Source of the DNA: Mactra quadrangularis
Lineage: Eukaryota > Mollusca > Bivalvia > Venerida > Mactridae
Direction: 5' to 3'
NCBI GenBank assembly: GCA_025267735.1
Contig: CM046301.1
Coordinates: 65,553,872-65,617,871, forward strand
Length of the DNA stretch: 64,000 nt
How positions within the stretch are numbered: the stretch's first letter is position 1; each line of letters starts with the position of its first letter. The translations under genes were made by a program, and so were the position numbers. Positions 12,883-25,012 of the stretch are shown here, one piece after another. A model generated the notes under the pieces. The model was not told the DNA's origin. It made no database searches and saw only the letters and a list, made by a program, of their open reading frames with translations.

Positions 12883-15256
12883 ATTGGTAGCTTTTGTAAT
12901 CAACTGTATTTCTCAATGAAAATTTACTAATTAAGACCATTCTCTGATATAGAAGGTCTTGTGAGACAAGATCATGAAGATATAGTGTGACTGCATGTTT
13001 TCTATTATAAACCCTAGATCTCATAATGTTTGATAGTGTTTTTTCTTAGTAACTTTTAATGATTACCTTTTACTATTTGCTAACTTGAATTATTTTTATA
13101 GTACTAAGGATTTTTTTCTCATTCAACTTTTTGAATTACTCATTTTAATATGCATCTTTTTATCTGTTATGCTGTAATATTAATAAAAGATGATTTTTAA
13201 CGTCGATTTGAAAATACATCCATGGTTCTGTAGTCAGCATACTGGACTTAAAAAATGGGTTTTTATAACTAATAGCAAGTGATATGCTTCCATGAAAATT
13301 TAGCAATAATATTGATTTCTTTAGTGTAGGAACAACCATTGTGGAAGATTAAGAAAGCAAGCACTGACTTAAGAATTTTGTCCAGGAAAGCTGGTAAGGT
13401 GACCTAGCCCATATGGAAAAAAACATGATTTTAACATTATTCTACTACTGTTATAGAGCAGTTTTTCTATTGTAGGTATCATCAAGTTAAAAGTTAGAGC
13501 GTCTGTATAGTTTACCTTATTCTAGTCAGAAACATTAATGCCATAGTATTACTTTATTTTTATAACTTTCATCTGTGTAGGGATGAAAGAACAAGACATT
13601 CAAGTCTTTGTTACATGTACGAGGACTACAAGGAAAATGTGAGACAAATTTTAACGATATTCTGTGTAAACAATGTCTGAAGTTTACTTAAATAATCTAC
13701 ATGTATAATGTAATTTTGTATATCAAATGTTTGTTCACAAAGCTGTATATTGTTTCGTATTGTAAGGAAATGGGTAATAGTTCACAGTTCTACTATATGT
13801 TACATGTATTCAGTAGGAGCTTTCATATTTGCTTCCCATTGAATTTTCTGTAAATTTTATCACTACATTAATGTTCAACAATTATAGTTATATTCATGAT
13901 GTTAGATAATTGTATTATTACTGTATGCTAGATATCATTCACAATTTACAGTATACATGTACTCTGTATGTCACTTATACTTAGCTCAAACAGAAGTCTA
14001 TTTATGTTGTATTTTGATGTGTTTAGGCTATTGTTTCTGTCGTTAATGTTGTTCACTTACTGTCTAGTTTAGATCACAGTCATCTAACCTGTTATTCTCA
14101 GTGTAATAATTTTATTTCTAATGGGTATACGTCTTCAAGTCATGGAATTTCCAAATGTACGATTAATTATTGGTCATGAATCCAGACCAAAGCAATAAGT
14201 AAACTTTGAAAAAAATCATGTATGTGAATTAATTATGAATGTTGATATTTTTCATATTAATGGTTTGATAACTGATAATTAATCTGATATATGAAGAAGA
14301 ACTTGACAATATTTCTAGCATGATGAAAGAAAATTTAATGGTGGGTTTATTTGTAATATTCTTATTTCATCAATTTCCATGATTGTTCAACATTTAATGT
14401 TTTCTGTTGCTTAAAAATACATTTTATGAAATGGAATATTTTGTGATATCAAAATCATAGCATTTAGGGCTTCCTACATTATTGCTGCAATTTAGGTATG
14501 CAACTTGAAACACATAAAAATTATGTAATAATATGACTTTGTCAGTTGACTTTGTCAGTCAAACAGTAAAAAAACATAGATATATACCCTTTAAGAAATC
14601 TTATTCACTAAGACAGGTTAAAAGTTACCACTCGAATCGATATATACATGTACAAATAAGTCAAATGTTATAAAACTAAGGTATCCAACCTCTGTTCAAA
14701 TCTCATTCTTTTTCTCATAGACAACTTTATAAGTGAGGGACCATAGTATAATAGATGAATTACATGTATATGTATAAAACCTATGTACAAATACTGGTAT
14801 AATTTCATATATTGATAATCTATTACTTCAGATTAATTCTAAACATAATTCAGACTGGTGAAATCAAGTTATGCCTCAGAAACCATCTTGGTTACCTCAA
14901 AATCATGTGATTTTTTTGACGATTTTAACGTCCAACCTGCTTAATTTGAGAAGAAAAATGTCCTTATGACTATTTCTATTAATTTTAATGGTCCCTAGAG
15001 TAGAATATCATTGTTCTCATCATAAGTTAGCTTTATGTATTTAATGATTGGTTATTTAGATATTTAGGTCATCACCACCTTATGCTGTTTGTTAAATTGG
15101 AGCTTTTTCCATTTCTAATCTTATATGATTGTTTGACATTTATTTATTATAGCAGTCTTGTGCTTAAAAACAACATCTCAAAGAGACTTGAACATAGTGT
15201 TTACATTTTTTATTGTGTGTCAAATTGGTTTTGGTCTATTTCACCTTAAATTTTTT
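12883..15256. other. Gene-free intergenic DNA
   Basis: AT-rich, no recognisable coding exon or RNA gene on either strand. No clear transposon termini seen. Confidence 0.4.
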
Positions 15257-16189
15257 TATACGCCCGTTTTGAAAAAACAGTCGTATTATGTTATGATGTT
15301 GTCCGTCTGTCCGTCCGTCCGTCCGTCTGTCCGTCTGTCCGTCCGTGGACAATTGCTTGTCCGGATGATAACTCAAGAAAGGATATACCTAGGTTCCTAA
15401 AATTTTATGTGTGGATAGCCCTTGGGTAAAGGAGGTTCCCTATTGATTTTGAGACCCCAGGGTTAAAGGTCAAGGTCACTGGGACTTAAAATAGGTAAAA
15501 CTTGTCCGGACAATAACTGAACCACCAATGTACCTAAGTTCACCAAATTTAATGTAAGAGTAGCCCATGTGTCAAAGATGTTCCCTATTGGTTTTGGGGC
15601 CCCTGCATGAAAGGTCAAGGTCACAGTGGCATCATATGGGAAAAAACTTGTCCTGACAATAACTTAACAACCAATCTACCTATGTTCACCAAATTTTATG
15701 TGAGAGAAGCCCATGTGTCAAGGATGTTCCCAATCGGTTTTGGGGCCTCTGGGTCAAAGGTCAAGGTCACTGGGACATCAAATTGAAAAACCTTGTCCGG
15801 ACCATAACTTAACAACGCCTGTACCTAGGTTTACCAAATTTTATGTAAGAGTAGCCCATGTGTCAAAGATGTGCCCTATAGGTTTATGGGGCCCCAGGTT
15901 CAAAGGTCAAGGTCACAGGGGCATTATATGGAAAAACTTTGTCCAGACAATAACTGAAACACCAATGTACCTAGGTTCACCAAATTCTATGTAAAGAGTA
16001 CCCCATGTGTCAAGAATATGCCCTATTGATTTTGGGGCCCCTGGGTCAAAGTTCAAGGTCACATTGGCATCATATTGAAAAACATTGTCCGGGTAATAAC
16101 TCAACAATGACTGTACCTAAGTTCACCAAATTTCATGTGAGAGTAGCCCATGTGTCAAGGATGTACCTTATCAGTTTTGGGAAAACAGG

Positions 16190-16287
16190 GTTAAGTTTAA
16201 ATCTTAAATCAGAAGATATCAAATTACCAAGCTGTGACTTCAAATGTTCTATCAATATGTTTATAAAGTCAAAATGGCAAACAATGA
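16190..16287 (+). mobile_element. Captured LINE RNase H-side fragment, copy 1
   Basis: Encodes EDIKLPSCDFKCSIN and KSKWQTM, matching the LINE fragment at 54745-54835 (VDVKLPSTAFKCSIN, KSKWQTM). It lies inside a tandem unit of the HINE-like element. Confidence 0.7.
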
Positions 16288-16837
16288 AACACTTGTCCAG
16301 ACAATAACTGAACCACCAATGTACCTAGGTTCTCCAAATTTTATGTGAGGGTAGCCCTTGGGTAAAGGTTATGCCCTATTGGTTTTGGGGCTCCTGGGTC
16401 AAAGGTCAAGGTCACAGGGGCATCATATTGAAAAACCTTGTTTGGACAATAACTCAACAAGGACTGTACCTAGGTTCATAAAATTTTATGTGAATGTAGC
16501 CCTTGTGTCAAGGATGTTTCAATTGGTTTTGGGGCCCCAGACCCAAATGTCAAGGTCACAGAGGCATCATATGGAAAAACCTTGTCCAGACAATAACTGA
16601 ACAACCAATGTACCTAGGTTCACTAAATTTTTTGTGAGAGTAGCTTATGTGTCATGGTTATGTCCTATTGGTTTTAGGGCCCCTGGGTCAAAGGTCAAGG
16701 TCACAGGGGCATCATATTGAAAAACATTGTCCGTGTAGTAAATCAACAATGACTGCACTTAAGTTCACCAAATTTCATGTGAGAGTAGCCCATGTGTCAA
16801 GGATGTTCCCTATTGATTTTTGGGCCCCTGGGTCAAG

Positions 16838-16950
16838 TTTAAACCATCATCCAGAAGATATCAAATTACCAAGCAGAGACTTCAAATGTTCAATCAATAT
16901 GTTAACAAAGTCAAAATGGCAAACCATGGAAATAATGCTATATTTATAAG
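16838..16950 (+). mobile_element. Captured LINE fragment, copy 2
   Basis: Encodes EDIKLPSRDFKCSIN and KSKWQTM and continues into NNAIFISK, the same order as in the LINE copy read on the minus strand at 55210-55330. Longer than copy 1 at its 3' side. Confidence 0.7.
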
Positions 16951-18117
16951 TAAAATGAATTTAGTTCACCAAATTTTATGTGAGGGTAGCCCATGTGTTA
17001 AGGATGTTCCCAATTGGTTTTGGGTCAAAACTGGGTCAAAGATTTAGGTCACAGGGGCATCATATGGACAATCCTTGTCCGGACAATAACTAAACAATGA
17101 TTGTACCTAGGTTAACCAAATTTTATGTGGATCAGCCCATTTGTCAAGATGTAATGTGTTGATAGCTCTTTGGTATTTGATGTTCTCTTTTGATTTGGAA
17201 ACCCCAGGGACAAAAGTCAAGGTCGCAGGGACTTAATTCATATTGAAACATTTTCCGGACAGTAACTCAATAATAATTGTACCTACATTGTAGGTTTTCC
17301 AAATCTTATTTAAGGGTAGCCTTAATGTCTAGCATATGCCCCTTTGGTTTTAGGTCCCTGGGTTAAAGGTTAAAGTCAAAAGAAAAATCATGAGGAAAAA
17401 CCTTGTCCAACAACCAACTTTACCTAAGATCACCAAATTTTATGTATCAATACTCTTTGGGTCAAGGGCGAGAACTTTTGGTTCCCAGGGTCAAGGTCAC
17501 TGGAAGTTTGAATGGGAAAACTTTGTGTGGGTGATAAATCAACCATGGCTGTACCTAGGTTCTCAAAATCTTTGCTTTGAAAGCCCTCCTGTTAAGAATG
17601 GGACCTATTCTGAGATCCCGGGGTCATTGGTCAAGGTCACAGGGACTTTATATGAGATAGAACACAGCATGGACTGCACACGGGCGTATAATGCCCCGCC
17701 CAGCGGAGCTCTTGTTAGGTATGGTATTCTAACATCCAACGAATAGATCATATTTGGAACTTAAATTAACGGGTTTGTTTGTACTGGATACATCAATGCA
17801 GAACACCATTATTTCACATACATGTAGTTATTATTGCTGAAAAGCAGTCAACACAAAATAAATTGTATTGTTCTGTACACACATTTGTATTTAAACTTTG
17901 TTCAGCATGAGTACATCTAAGGCAAATGTTGGAACAAACCCATCAATTTGAGTTCCTACTCAAATCTATAGTATACTGATATTGTAACTTTTAGAATCAC
18001 TGATGTCACTTGGATTTTTCATTTATTGACTATTATACATTGACAGTTGACTTACTGTCTCACAATTATGTTAAATTATATATACATGTATAGAATATCA
18101 TATAATGACCATTATGA

Positions 18118-18185
18118 GGGTCGACACAAAACTAGTCTGTCCACTAGAACATAAAAAAGGTTGTAGAATAGTTTTGCGCTGACCC
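18118..18185. mobile_element. Small fold-back MITE, copy 1
   Basis: Inverted ends GGGTCGACACAAAACTA and TAGTTTTGCGCTGACCC. A degenerate relative follows at about 18200-18306, and further copies lie at 18651-18730 and 27215-27296. Confidence 0.6.
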
Positions 18186-18650
18186 ATTAATATAATAATG
18201 TTGATAGCTCAGAGCAAAACAACTTTTAACTATAAGTACAAAACGATAATTTTAGGTTAGTTCTGCTCTGATCAATTAATACACTTGTTGATGGGTCAGC
18301 ACTAAACCATTGTCAGCAACCACAGTACTTTTTTCTGTTACACTCCATACGTACCGCGGGCAATTTGACTGGCAAAATATCTTTTTCATGAATAAGCATG
18401 AGGCAGGGGAGACCACCTATTTCCAATGAAATAGCATGTTACAATTAAATATTCTTCAATAACAATGACGTCATACAACACCCGCTTTAGAACAATTTTG
18501 AATTTTGAAGTAATTTCATTGGCTAGTTTTATGCAGTGGTTTCCTTGAAAACCAATGAAACTGCCTCATTAATTATTCATGACTACAAGATTTTTCTATT
18601 CAAATGGCTCACGATACATAACGCAGCATAAGCGGAGTTATGTATTGGGG

Positions 18651-18730
18651 GTTGACCCACAATGGCACAAAACAAGTCGTAACTACAAGTACATAAAGAT
18701 GGTCATAGGCTAGTTTTGTACTGACCCATG
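18651..18730. mobile_element. Small fold-back MITE, copy 2
   Basis: GACCCACAATGGCACAAAAC at the left and TAGTTTTGTACTGACCCA at the right, imperfectly inverted. Confidence 0.5.
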
Positions 18731-19348
18731 GTTTTTATTGCTTCTTTTACTCCAGAGTTTATCAAGGTTCCTTTTTCTATAGATATATGATAATCTCTGA
18801 GGTGAAGAAATGGTTTTATATTTTGCCGATTTTGAATTATCTAATTGGCTGTTTTATTTGTACACTTTTATGTACGAAAAATGAATAGCATTAAATTTTG
18901 ATCACTGATATTTGTGTTATCTTTTTATTGAGTCTGACTGGGCTTATTGCAGATCTCACTAAATCTTTAAATATTCTGAAGATCAATCCCAGTCAATCAA
19001 AACTTAGTTTCTATTCAGGGCAGGCTTATTATTAAGTTGTCATAACTCATTGCTTCCAAATTTCCAATACCGATTATTTAAAGTATAAGGGTCTTGCTAA
19101 AGTAAATAACCCAGTTGACTGTGTATGGAATTTAAACCAACAAAGCTAGCTATTATATGATTACCAGTTAACACCTACCTTAAACAGCAGCATTCAAAAT
19201 TCATTTACATACCAGTGTTCTTCTTTCAGTTACAGTGAAAGATCACTCTGGGGTATTGTTGCACAGATGAAAGGTCAAGATGTGTGGCACAAAAAGTTAA
19301 AAACCTATAAAACTATATCAATATGTAGGCCTACTGATATCATCCTTG

Positions 19349-19530
19349 TTACATCTCAGCCAGTCCCTGTTTGAATGCATCAAGACTGGGAGCTGTTGCA
19401 ATGTGGTCTGGCAGCTGATTCCACAGTCTTGTAGCCGAGGGAACGAATGACTGGCGGAGGTAGTCTGTTCTGCAGTATGGAACAGTGAAGCAGACATTCC
19501 TTTGCATACATCACAGTATATCCAAGCTTT
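19349..19530 (-). pseudogene. LINE ORF2 C-terminal relic
   Basis: The minus strand encodes RTDYLRQSFVPSATRLWNQL then PDHIATAPSLDAFKQGLAEM and a stop. This is the stereotyped end of non-LTR retrotransposon ORF2 after the reverse transcriptase. The upstream part is lost. Confidence 0.75.
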
Positions 19531-19670
19531 GGTTATTAGACACATTTGTGTCACAGATATGATGAACAAACTCAATTTAGAAATTTTAGAAACCACAAAA
19601 AGTAAAGGTTGTTATACTTTTTGCTGCTATGTCGCATTTGCTAACTAGTCACATAATTACCATATATAAT

Positions 19671-19958
19671 TATACCCCCGCTTTCGAAGAAGAGGGGGGT
19701 ATACTGTTTTACCCTTGTCCGTGCGTGCGTGCGTGTGTGCGTGCGTGCGTCCGTCTGTCCGTTACAAAATTTCCGTCGCAGTTTTCTCAGCAACTATTAC
19801 ATGCAGCAGTCTAATACTTTGCATATTGCTTAATCCCATAGTCCCATGTGGTGTAAAGCGATTTCATGCTCCTTGCTCATCTACTTCCTGTTTGTCGCAT
19901 ATTCTTAGATTTTTGCGGGGGTATCACTAGTGAGCATTAGCTCACAGATTTACTTGTT
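19671..19958 (+). mobile_element. HINE-like element, family 1, copy 3
   Basis: Same architecture; the internal microsatellite is an expanded GCGTGCGTGC run. Core nearly identical to the other copies. Confidence 0.75.
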
Positions 19959-20207
19959 GGACTTGTCTATTCTCTAACATGTCTTCAGCTCAAAATATCT
20001 GTTCAGAAATTGATTCCAAAATCAGGATGGTTTAACTGTTAACTTCTCTAGAATAAAATGTTTAAGCATGTTGTAAACAGTTATTACTTCCCTTCACACA
20101 TAGTTTACACTTAAGAGATTTATCAACACTTTATTGGACAATATACATATACAGAGGTCAATTATCTAACCAGATTTTCTGGTCATTTCTTTACCTATAT
20201 AGTTTTT

Positions 20208-22780
20208 TATACCCCCGCAAACGAAGTTTTCGGGGGTATACTGGAATCACCCTGGTGGTTGGTTGGTTGGTTTGTTGGTTGGTTGGTTGGTTGGTTGGTT
20301 GGATATGTGGTCTGTCCCAAAAAATTAATACATTTGTAGTATGTTTATTTCTTAATGTAATTTAATATATGCTGTTATATACCATGATTTAATGGTGTAT
20401 AAAAAATCGTGTAACTATGGAAACATATCTCACTTGTTTAAAATATTTAATTGTGTTATATATTTTAAATCTAATTTGATAACTATATAGTATGCTTTTT
20501 TCTCAATAGATTTTTTTCTTCACTAATTTAGCTAGAATTTTGCACAGGCGTTCACAGTTGATGTGTACATACACTTTAACTCAATTCCAATTCAAAATGG
20601 CGGACTGGCTGTCATCCTTTTTTCAAAATTAATACAGTCTAATATTGACTTATTACCATACATATTTTGAAAAGAAATTGCATACAAGGTCTCACTAATA
20701 CAGTTGATCAGTATGACTATTCTTCATCAATTTATATTCAATATGGCTGACTGGCAGCCATCTTGAATTTTTATTTAAATTACTGTATAGTACATGTGTG
20801 TGTTTTTTTTTACTCAATTTTAGCCAAATTTCGCTCCAAAGTCTTTATTGATGTAGTTGACTTGTACATGGATTTACTCTGGATACAAATTCGTTATGGC
20901 AGACTGGCAGCCATTTTGACTTTGTTAAAATAACTGTATAGTAAGCTTATTTCATTACCAATTTCTTCTTGCTGAAGTCTGATTGATTTATTGATTGATT
21001 AATTGGATTTTTCGGCTTTTTAATGCAAAAAGGTCATATTACGCCGAAAACAATTGATGATACTATTACTTCAATAGATAATGAAGATTTTACGTCCTAT
21101 ATTTTATGATAAACATTTATTTCCTTCAAGTATTGTTTGGTTTTGTTTTGGTTTTACGGCGCACCAACACAAAAAGGTCATATCGCGTCGAAAGCAATCA
21201 ATGATACTATTTATTAAAACGATATTAATGATGTAAAGCTCTATATCTTATTATATACATTTATTTCCTTCAAAAAGTTAAGTATCGCATATGATGGTAC
21301 AGACTCAAAAAGTTCTTTAAGTGAGTTAACTTTAAAATGTTTGTCACGGATGTCTTTAAGATCCTGACAGTCAAGGAGAACGTGTTTGACATAGAAATGC
21401 TCGTCACAGGGTATATATTTAGGTGCTTCCTCTGTTTTGAGAAGGTATGAATGTGTTAATCTGGTATGACCAATTCTACATTGCAAAATCACTAATTGAT
21501 CTCGGCAATTAGAAAATATGATGGTACAGACTCAAAAAGTTCTTTAAGTGAGTTAACTTTAAAATGTTTGTCACGGATGTATTTAAGATCCTGGCAGTCA
21601 AGGAGAATGTATTTGACATTGAAATGCTCGTCACATGGTATACATTTAGGTGCTTTCTTTCTTTTGAGAATGTATGAATGTGTTAATATAGTACGACCAA
21701 TTCTACATCTCGTAGTAACTATTTATCTCATTGATTAGCAAAAATGTCATGTAACTTATTAAATATAGCATTATTCCACATTGTTTGCCATTTTGACTTG
21801 CTGAAGTCTATTATGTACTGCTATTTTTATCAAATTCTTATTGTTGAACTTTTTTTTTATGTATTGATATTTTATCAAATTCATAATGGCTGATTGGCAG
21901 CCATTCTGAGTTTTTCTTTTCAAAAAGCAAATGATTTGATAATTTTTGAACAGACTTTGAGAAAGTTAGCAATTGTTTAAGTTAATGTGCTTGGCATTTT
22001 CTTAAGTGGAATTCAAAATGGCTGACTGGCAGCCATGTTGAATTTTCTAATATCTTGTACAGCAAACATCTTTTTTTCTCACCTTATTTTGATAAAATTG
22101 TGCTGACAAATTCTTGTTGATGAAATTTTTATATGTATTTATTTTTTTATGTATTTCAATGGACCAACTAATAGCCACCTTGAATTTTTCTGTAATGTTG
22201 TGGAGAAAACATCTTATTTCGTTATAGCTACATGAGACTTTAGATATTATTTTAACTTTACTACTGTGAAAATAATGATCGGTAATTTAAGCTTTCTTAT
22301 GGGGTATTTGTGAAATTCTTGATACAACATATTGTAAATACTAATTGTTAGATTTATATTGTGTACATTGCTGACTACCATTTTTACAATTGCCTTATTT
22401 TTTACTTATTTATAAAAAAAATACAAACACATTCTACATTTTGCTCTTCTGGTTACAACATACTCATGATGAGTTTAAATGTGATCACTCTTTGCCTGTT
22501 GTTCCACTTTACATTCATAATGACCAAATGGTGTTCATTTTCATGTAAAAAATCATTTGACATATGACAACTCTGTTCATTTTGCTTTTTCATGAATATA
22601 CAGTGAATTACACTGTAATTTGCTGTTTATTTCCAATTTGATATTTACATCCTATTCTTTTGATGGTTTTTATGCTTCTTACAACATTTACCCTTTTGGA
22701 CTTCCACAATGTTGACTTGCTTTTATCTTGAAATGTTGCTGTTGCGGGGGTATTTTCGCCACTGGTGGCAGTTCTAGTTT
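20208..22780 (+). mobile_element. HINE-like element, family 2, with nested LINE
   Basis: Starts TATACCCCCGCAAACGAAGT, forming a hairpin with TTTTCGGGGGTATA, then a (GGTT)n microsatellite (20257-20302). Diverged core repeats each contain a form of AATGGCTGACTGGCAGCCAT (20595, 20745, 20895, 21890, 22015, 22155). The 3' side has the inverted start motif TTGCGGGGGTAT, the hairpin GCCAC-TG-GTGGC and the end TTCTAGTTT. A LINE is inserted at 20981-21796. Confidence 0.7.
20981..21796 (-). mobile_element. 5'-truncated LINE with 13-bp target duplication and internal duplications
   Basis: Flanked by the identical 13-mer CTTGCTGAAGTCT (20968-20980, 21797-21809). On the minus strand it encodes the ORF2 C-terminus CRIGHTRLTHSYLLK and a CxxC...H...C motif (CDEHFYVKHVLLDC context) twice (21241-21492 and about 21517-21740). 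The 3' UTR/tail segment is also present twice (GTTTT-rich at 21134 and ATTG-rich at 20981). Confidence 0.8.
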
Positions 22781-22831
22781 TTTCAACAGTCAAAACTTGA
22801 ACACTTTCACAGTGACCGAATGCATTATCAC

Positions 22832-25012
22832 TCATTTTCAATAAGCGGGTGCAAGTGGTGTCGCCGGTCTATTCTCTTTGTCCCTTATGATATAAATTTT
22901 GGTAAATCAACCTAAAATATGCTATAGCAGTAGACCTTCAACTGCATGGTTTATAAAAAGTATTATCTCATCAAATTTGCAAAAATTTCAATGAATAAAG
23001 TTGATTTTTGACATGTTCGTTACTGTCGCCGATCAATACGCTGTTTCTTTAAACTGGCGTAGAAATTAAACGAAGCAATTCAGTTCAATTTTGTTGATGT
23101 TATTTCGTAACTGAAAGCTTATAGTCATAAGCCAAATGTATTTTCCAACAACTTTCGATTGTTAATTGACTTTCAACCTCATTAAAAGTCTGGTTTTTAG
23201 AAGTCAAATTTTCAGGAAATGTTCGTTACTAAGTTTTTACATGGCAGCATTTCAAAGAATAACACATCAAATTGTATTGGTTTGGTTATTTTCGTAGACG
23301 TTAGTTTTATAATATTACATAATGCTTCAATTTTTGTTAAGAATTCAAGTATTTTAGACAATATACAAGTTTGAAGTTATTACTCACCCTAAATTGACTT
23401 TGAATTGACATGTTCGTTACCTTAAGTTTCTAAAATACCATACTATTAGAAAGACATTAACTTACCTTGAAATGAGTAATGCTGCATATTATCTCAAAAG
23501 AACATGTTAACTTTATATTCTTTTGAAATTACGGAAAGATAATCAAGTATAAGCTCCTAATTTGAAGTGTTCGTTACTGACATGTCCGTGACTGAAATTT
23601 ACACACTGCATGTTTTTGGCGGTTTACGTTCAGATTTTAAATCCCTTTGTACATGAATTCATTTAACTTGACGATATTAATCCCGATAAAGCTTACAGAG
23701 AAGGTCAACTGCCGCTTTATAGAAATTAAAAGGAGATCTCGCAATACAGCAGTAAGGTTATTTTCTTTATGCCACAAATTTGCTTAAATTGTTTTTCTCA
23801 TATTTTGTTTTGCTAAATCAATTGACATCGGAGTGAACTTTGAATATATAGTATGTTTTATTGGATGCATAGTATAGGTTCAAAATATAAGCCATGACAA
23901 AAGTATGACATGTTCGTTACAACAATGTAACGAACATGTCAGCAGCATTAACGATTCACTGTACCAGTCTAACATAAAAATAAGTTGTTTCTTCAATTTA
24001 AGTATATAATTCGTTCCTTATTTTCACTTTTTACCAATATCTAAAGTTAGCTTAAGCATGGTTTCTTTTGAAATCGTATCTATTAAACGACACCTTCATT
24101 TCGTTTTATATTCTTGTAAGCCCAACCAATTAAATTGTCTCATCCTGTCTTTAGTCAGTCTCAGAAAAATGTATCGGAGTGTAAAACTAGAAGGGAAATA
24201 GTTACATGTCTTAGCAGAGTACAAATCCTATTCATTGCAGTACTCTATTTGCAGTGATACACCAATGAATGATTAGTAACGAACATGTCAAGATTAGTAA
24301 CGGACATTTCATATTGTTTTTTTCTTTTCTTGTGAAATCAAGGGCAGGAATTAAGAAATATAAATCGTCGATGGCTTAAACGGAACAAAAGCTATGCGAA
24401 CCTATATATAGAAGGATTGAGAAAACAAATTACATACTTTTGGTAACGAACATTTCGTCGAAATTTTGGTAGCATTTTTGAAAAAATCATGGGAAAAATC
24501 CCATATAAGAGTAATTCTTCAATTACACACTATCCTTTTAAGGTTCCAGTGTAACATTTGAATGGAATTATGAACATGGAATATCCAGACATAAAATTAT
24601 GATTTATTATACTCATACCGATTACAATTTTCTTTGAACCAGATTGTACTGAGTTTGATCTAGCATATGGCAATTGAATATTATTAGTCAGTACGAATAT
24701 CTTTCTTAATTATCTGAAGATTGGCACTTTGTTTATATAAGGGAAAATTCTTAAATGTGTAATATACCAACTATTTATGGTAAGCGACCATTGAAAGTTA
24801 GCATAACGAACATTTCATGGCAAAATTTGTACCCCTGACAGTCGTACTTCAAATAAGCATATGACAACAATTACTGATGTCATGATCAAAATATTTCAGA
24901 AAGTTGTAGTTTACATGTTATATTCTTCGATTAAAATGCTAAATAAAGAATTCTAGAACACTGATTTTCCTGTCTTTCATACCTCCAAAATGCACCCGCT
25001 TATTGAAAATGA
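22832..25012. mobile_element. 2.2-kb inverted-repeat element with mirrored GACATGTTCGTTAC subterminal repeats
   Basis: Perfect 22-bp terminal inverted repeats (22832-22853 and 24991-25012; key part CAATAAGCGGGTGCA). The motif GACATGTTCGTTAC or close variants appears in the left half near 23010, 23218, 23407, 23567 and 23907. Its reverse complement appears in the right half near 23927, 24276, 24295, 24443 and 24803. The exact centre (23907-23940) is a palindrome of the two. No transposase reading frame. Confidence 0.85.

Larger units (their letters stand above)
15257..17716 (+). mobile_element. HINE-like element, family 3, with ~145-bp tandem core and captured LINE fragment
   Basis: Starts TATACGCCCGTTTTG, then a GTCC/GTCT microsatellite (15300-15345). 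About 15 tandem units with a period of about 145 bp follow; the anchor CAAATTTTATGTGAGAGTAG recurs at 15543, 15691, 15835, 15981, 16126, 16334, 16480 and on. The 3' side has the inverted start motif CGGGCGTATA, an imperfect 7-bp-stem hairpin (GCCCCGC-CCA-GCGGAGC) and the end CTTGTT. Two units (from 16126 and 16770) are longer, about 205 bp, because they hold a LINE ORF2 fragment. Reading frames through the array are repeat artefacts. The layout resembles bivalve microsatellite-plus-core-repeat elements of the pearl/CvE kind. Confidence 0.75.

Noticed and set aside
15713..17746. Chain of open frames (for example with LGPLGQRSRS and RFTKFYVRVAHVS) that could look like a repeat protein
   Set aside because: They are translations of the ~145-bp tandem unit. 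Frames break at random between units, and no splice structure or domain is present.
22608..22841. Minus-strand frame of 77 codons with plausible composition
   Set aside because: It runs across the 3' hairpin end of one transposon, a spacer and the terminal repeat of the next one, so it cannot be an inherited protein.
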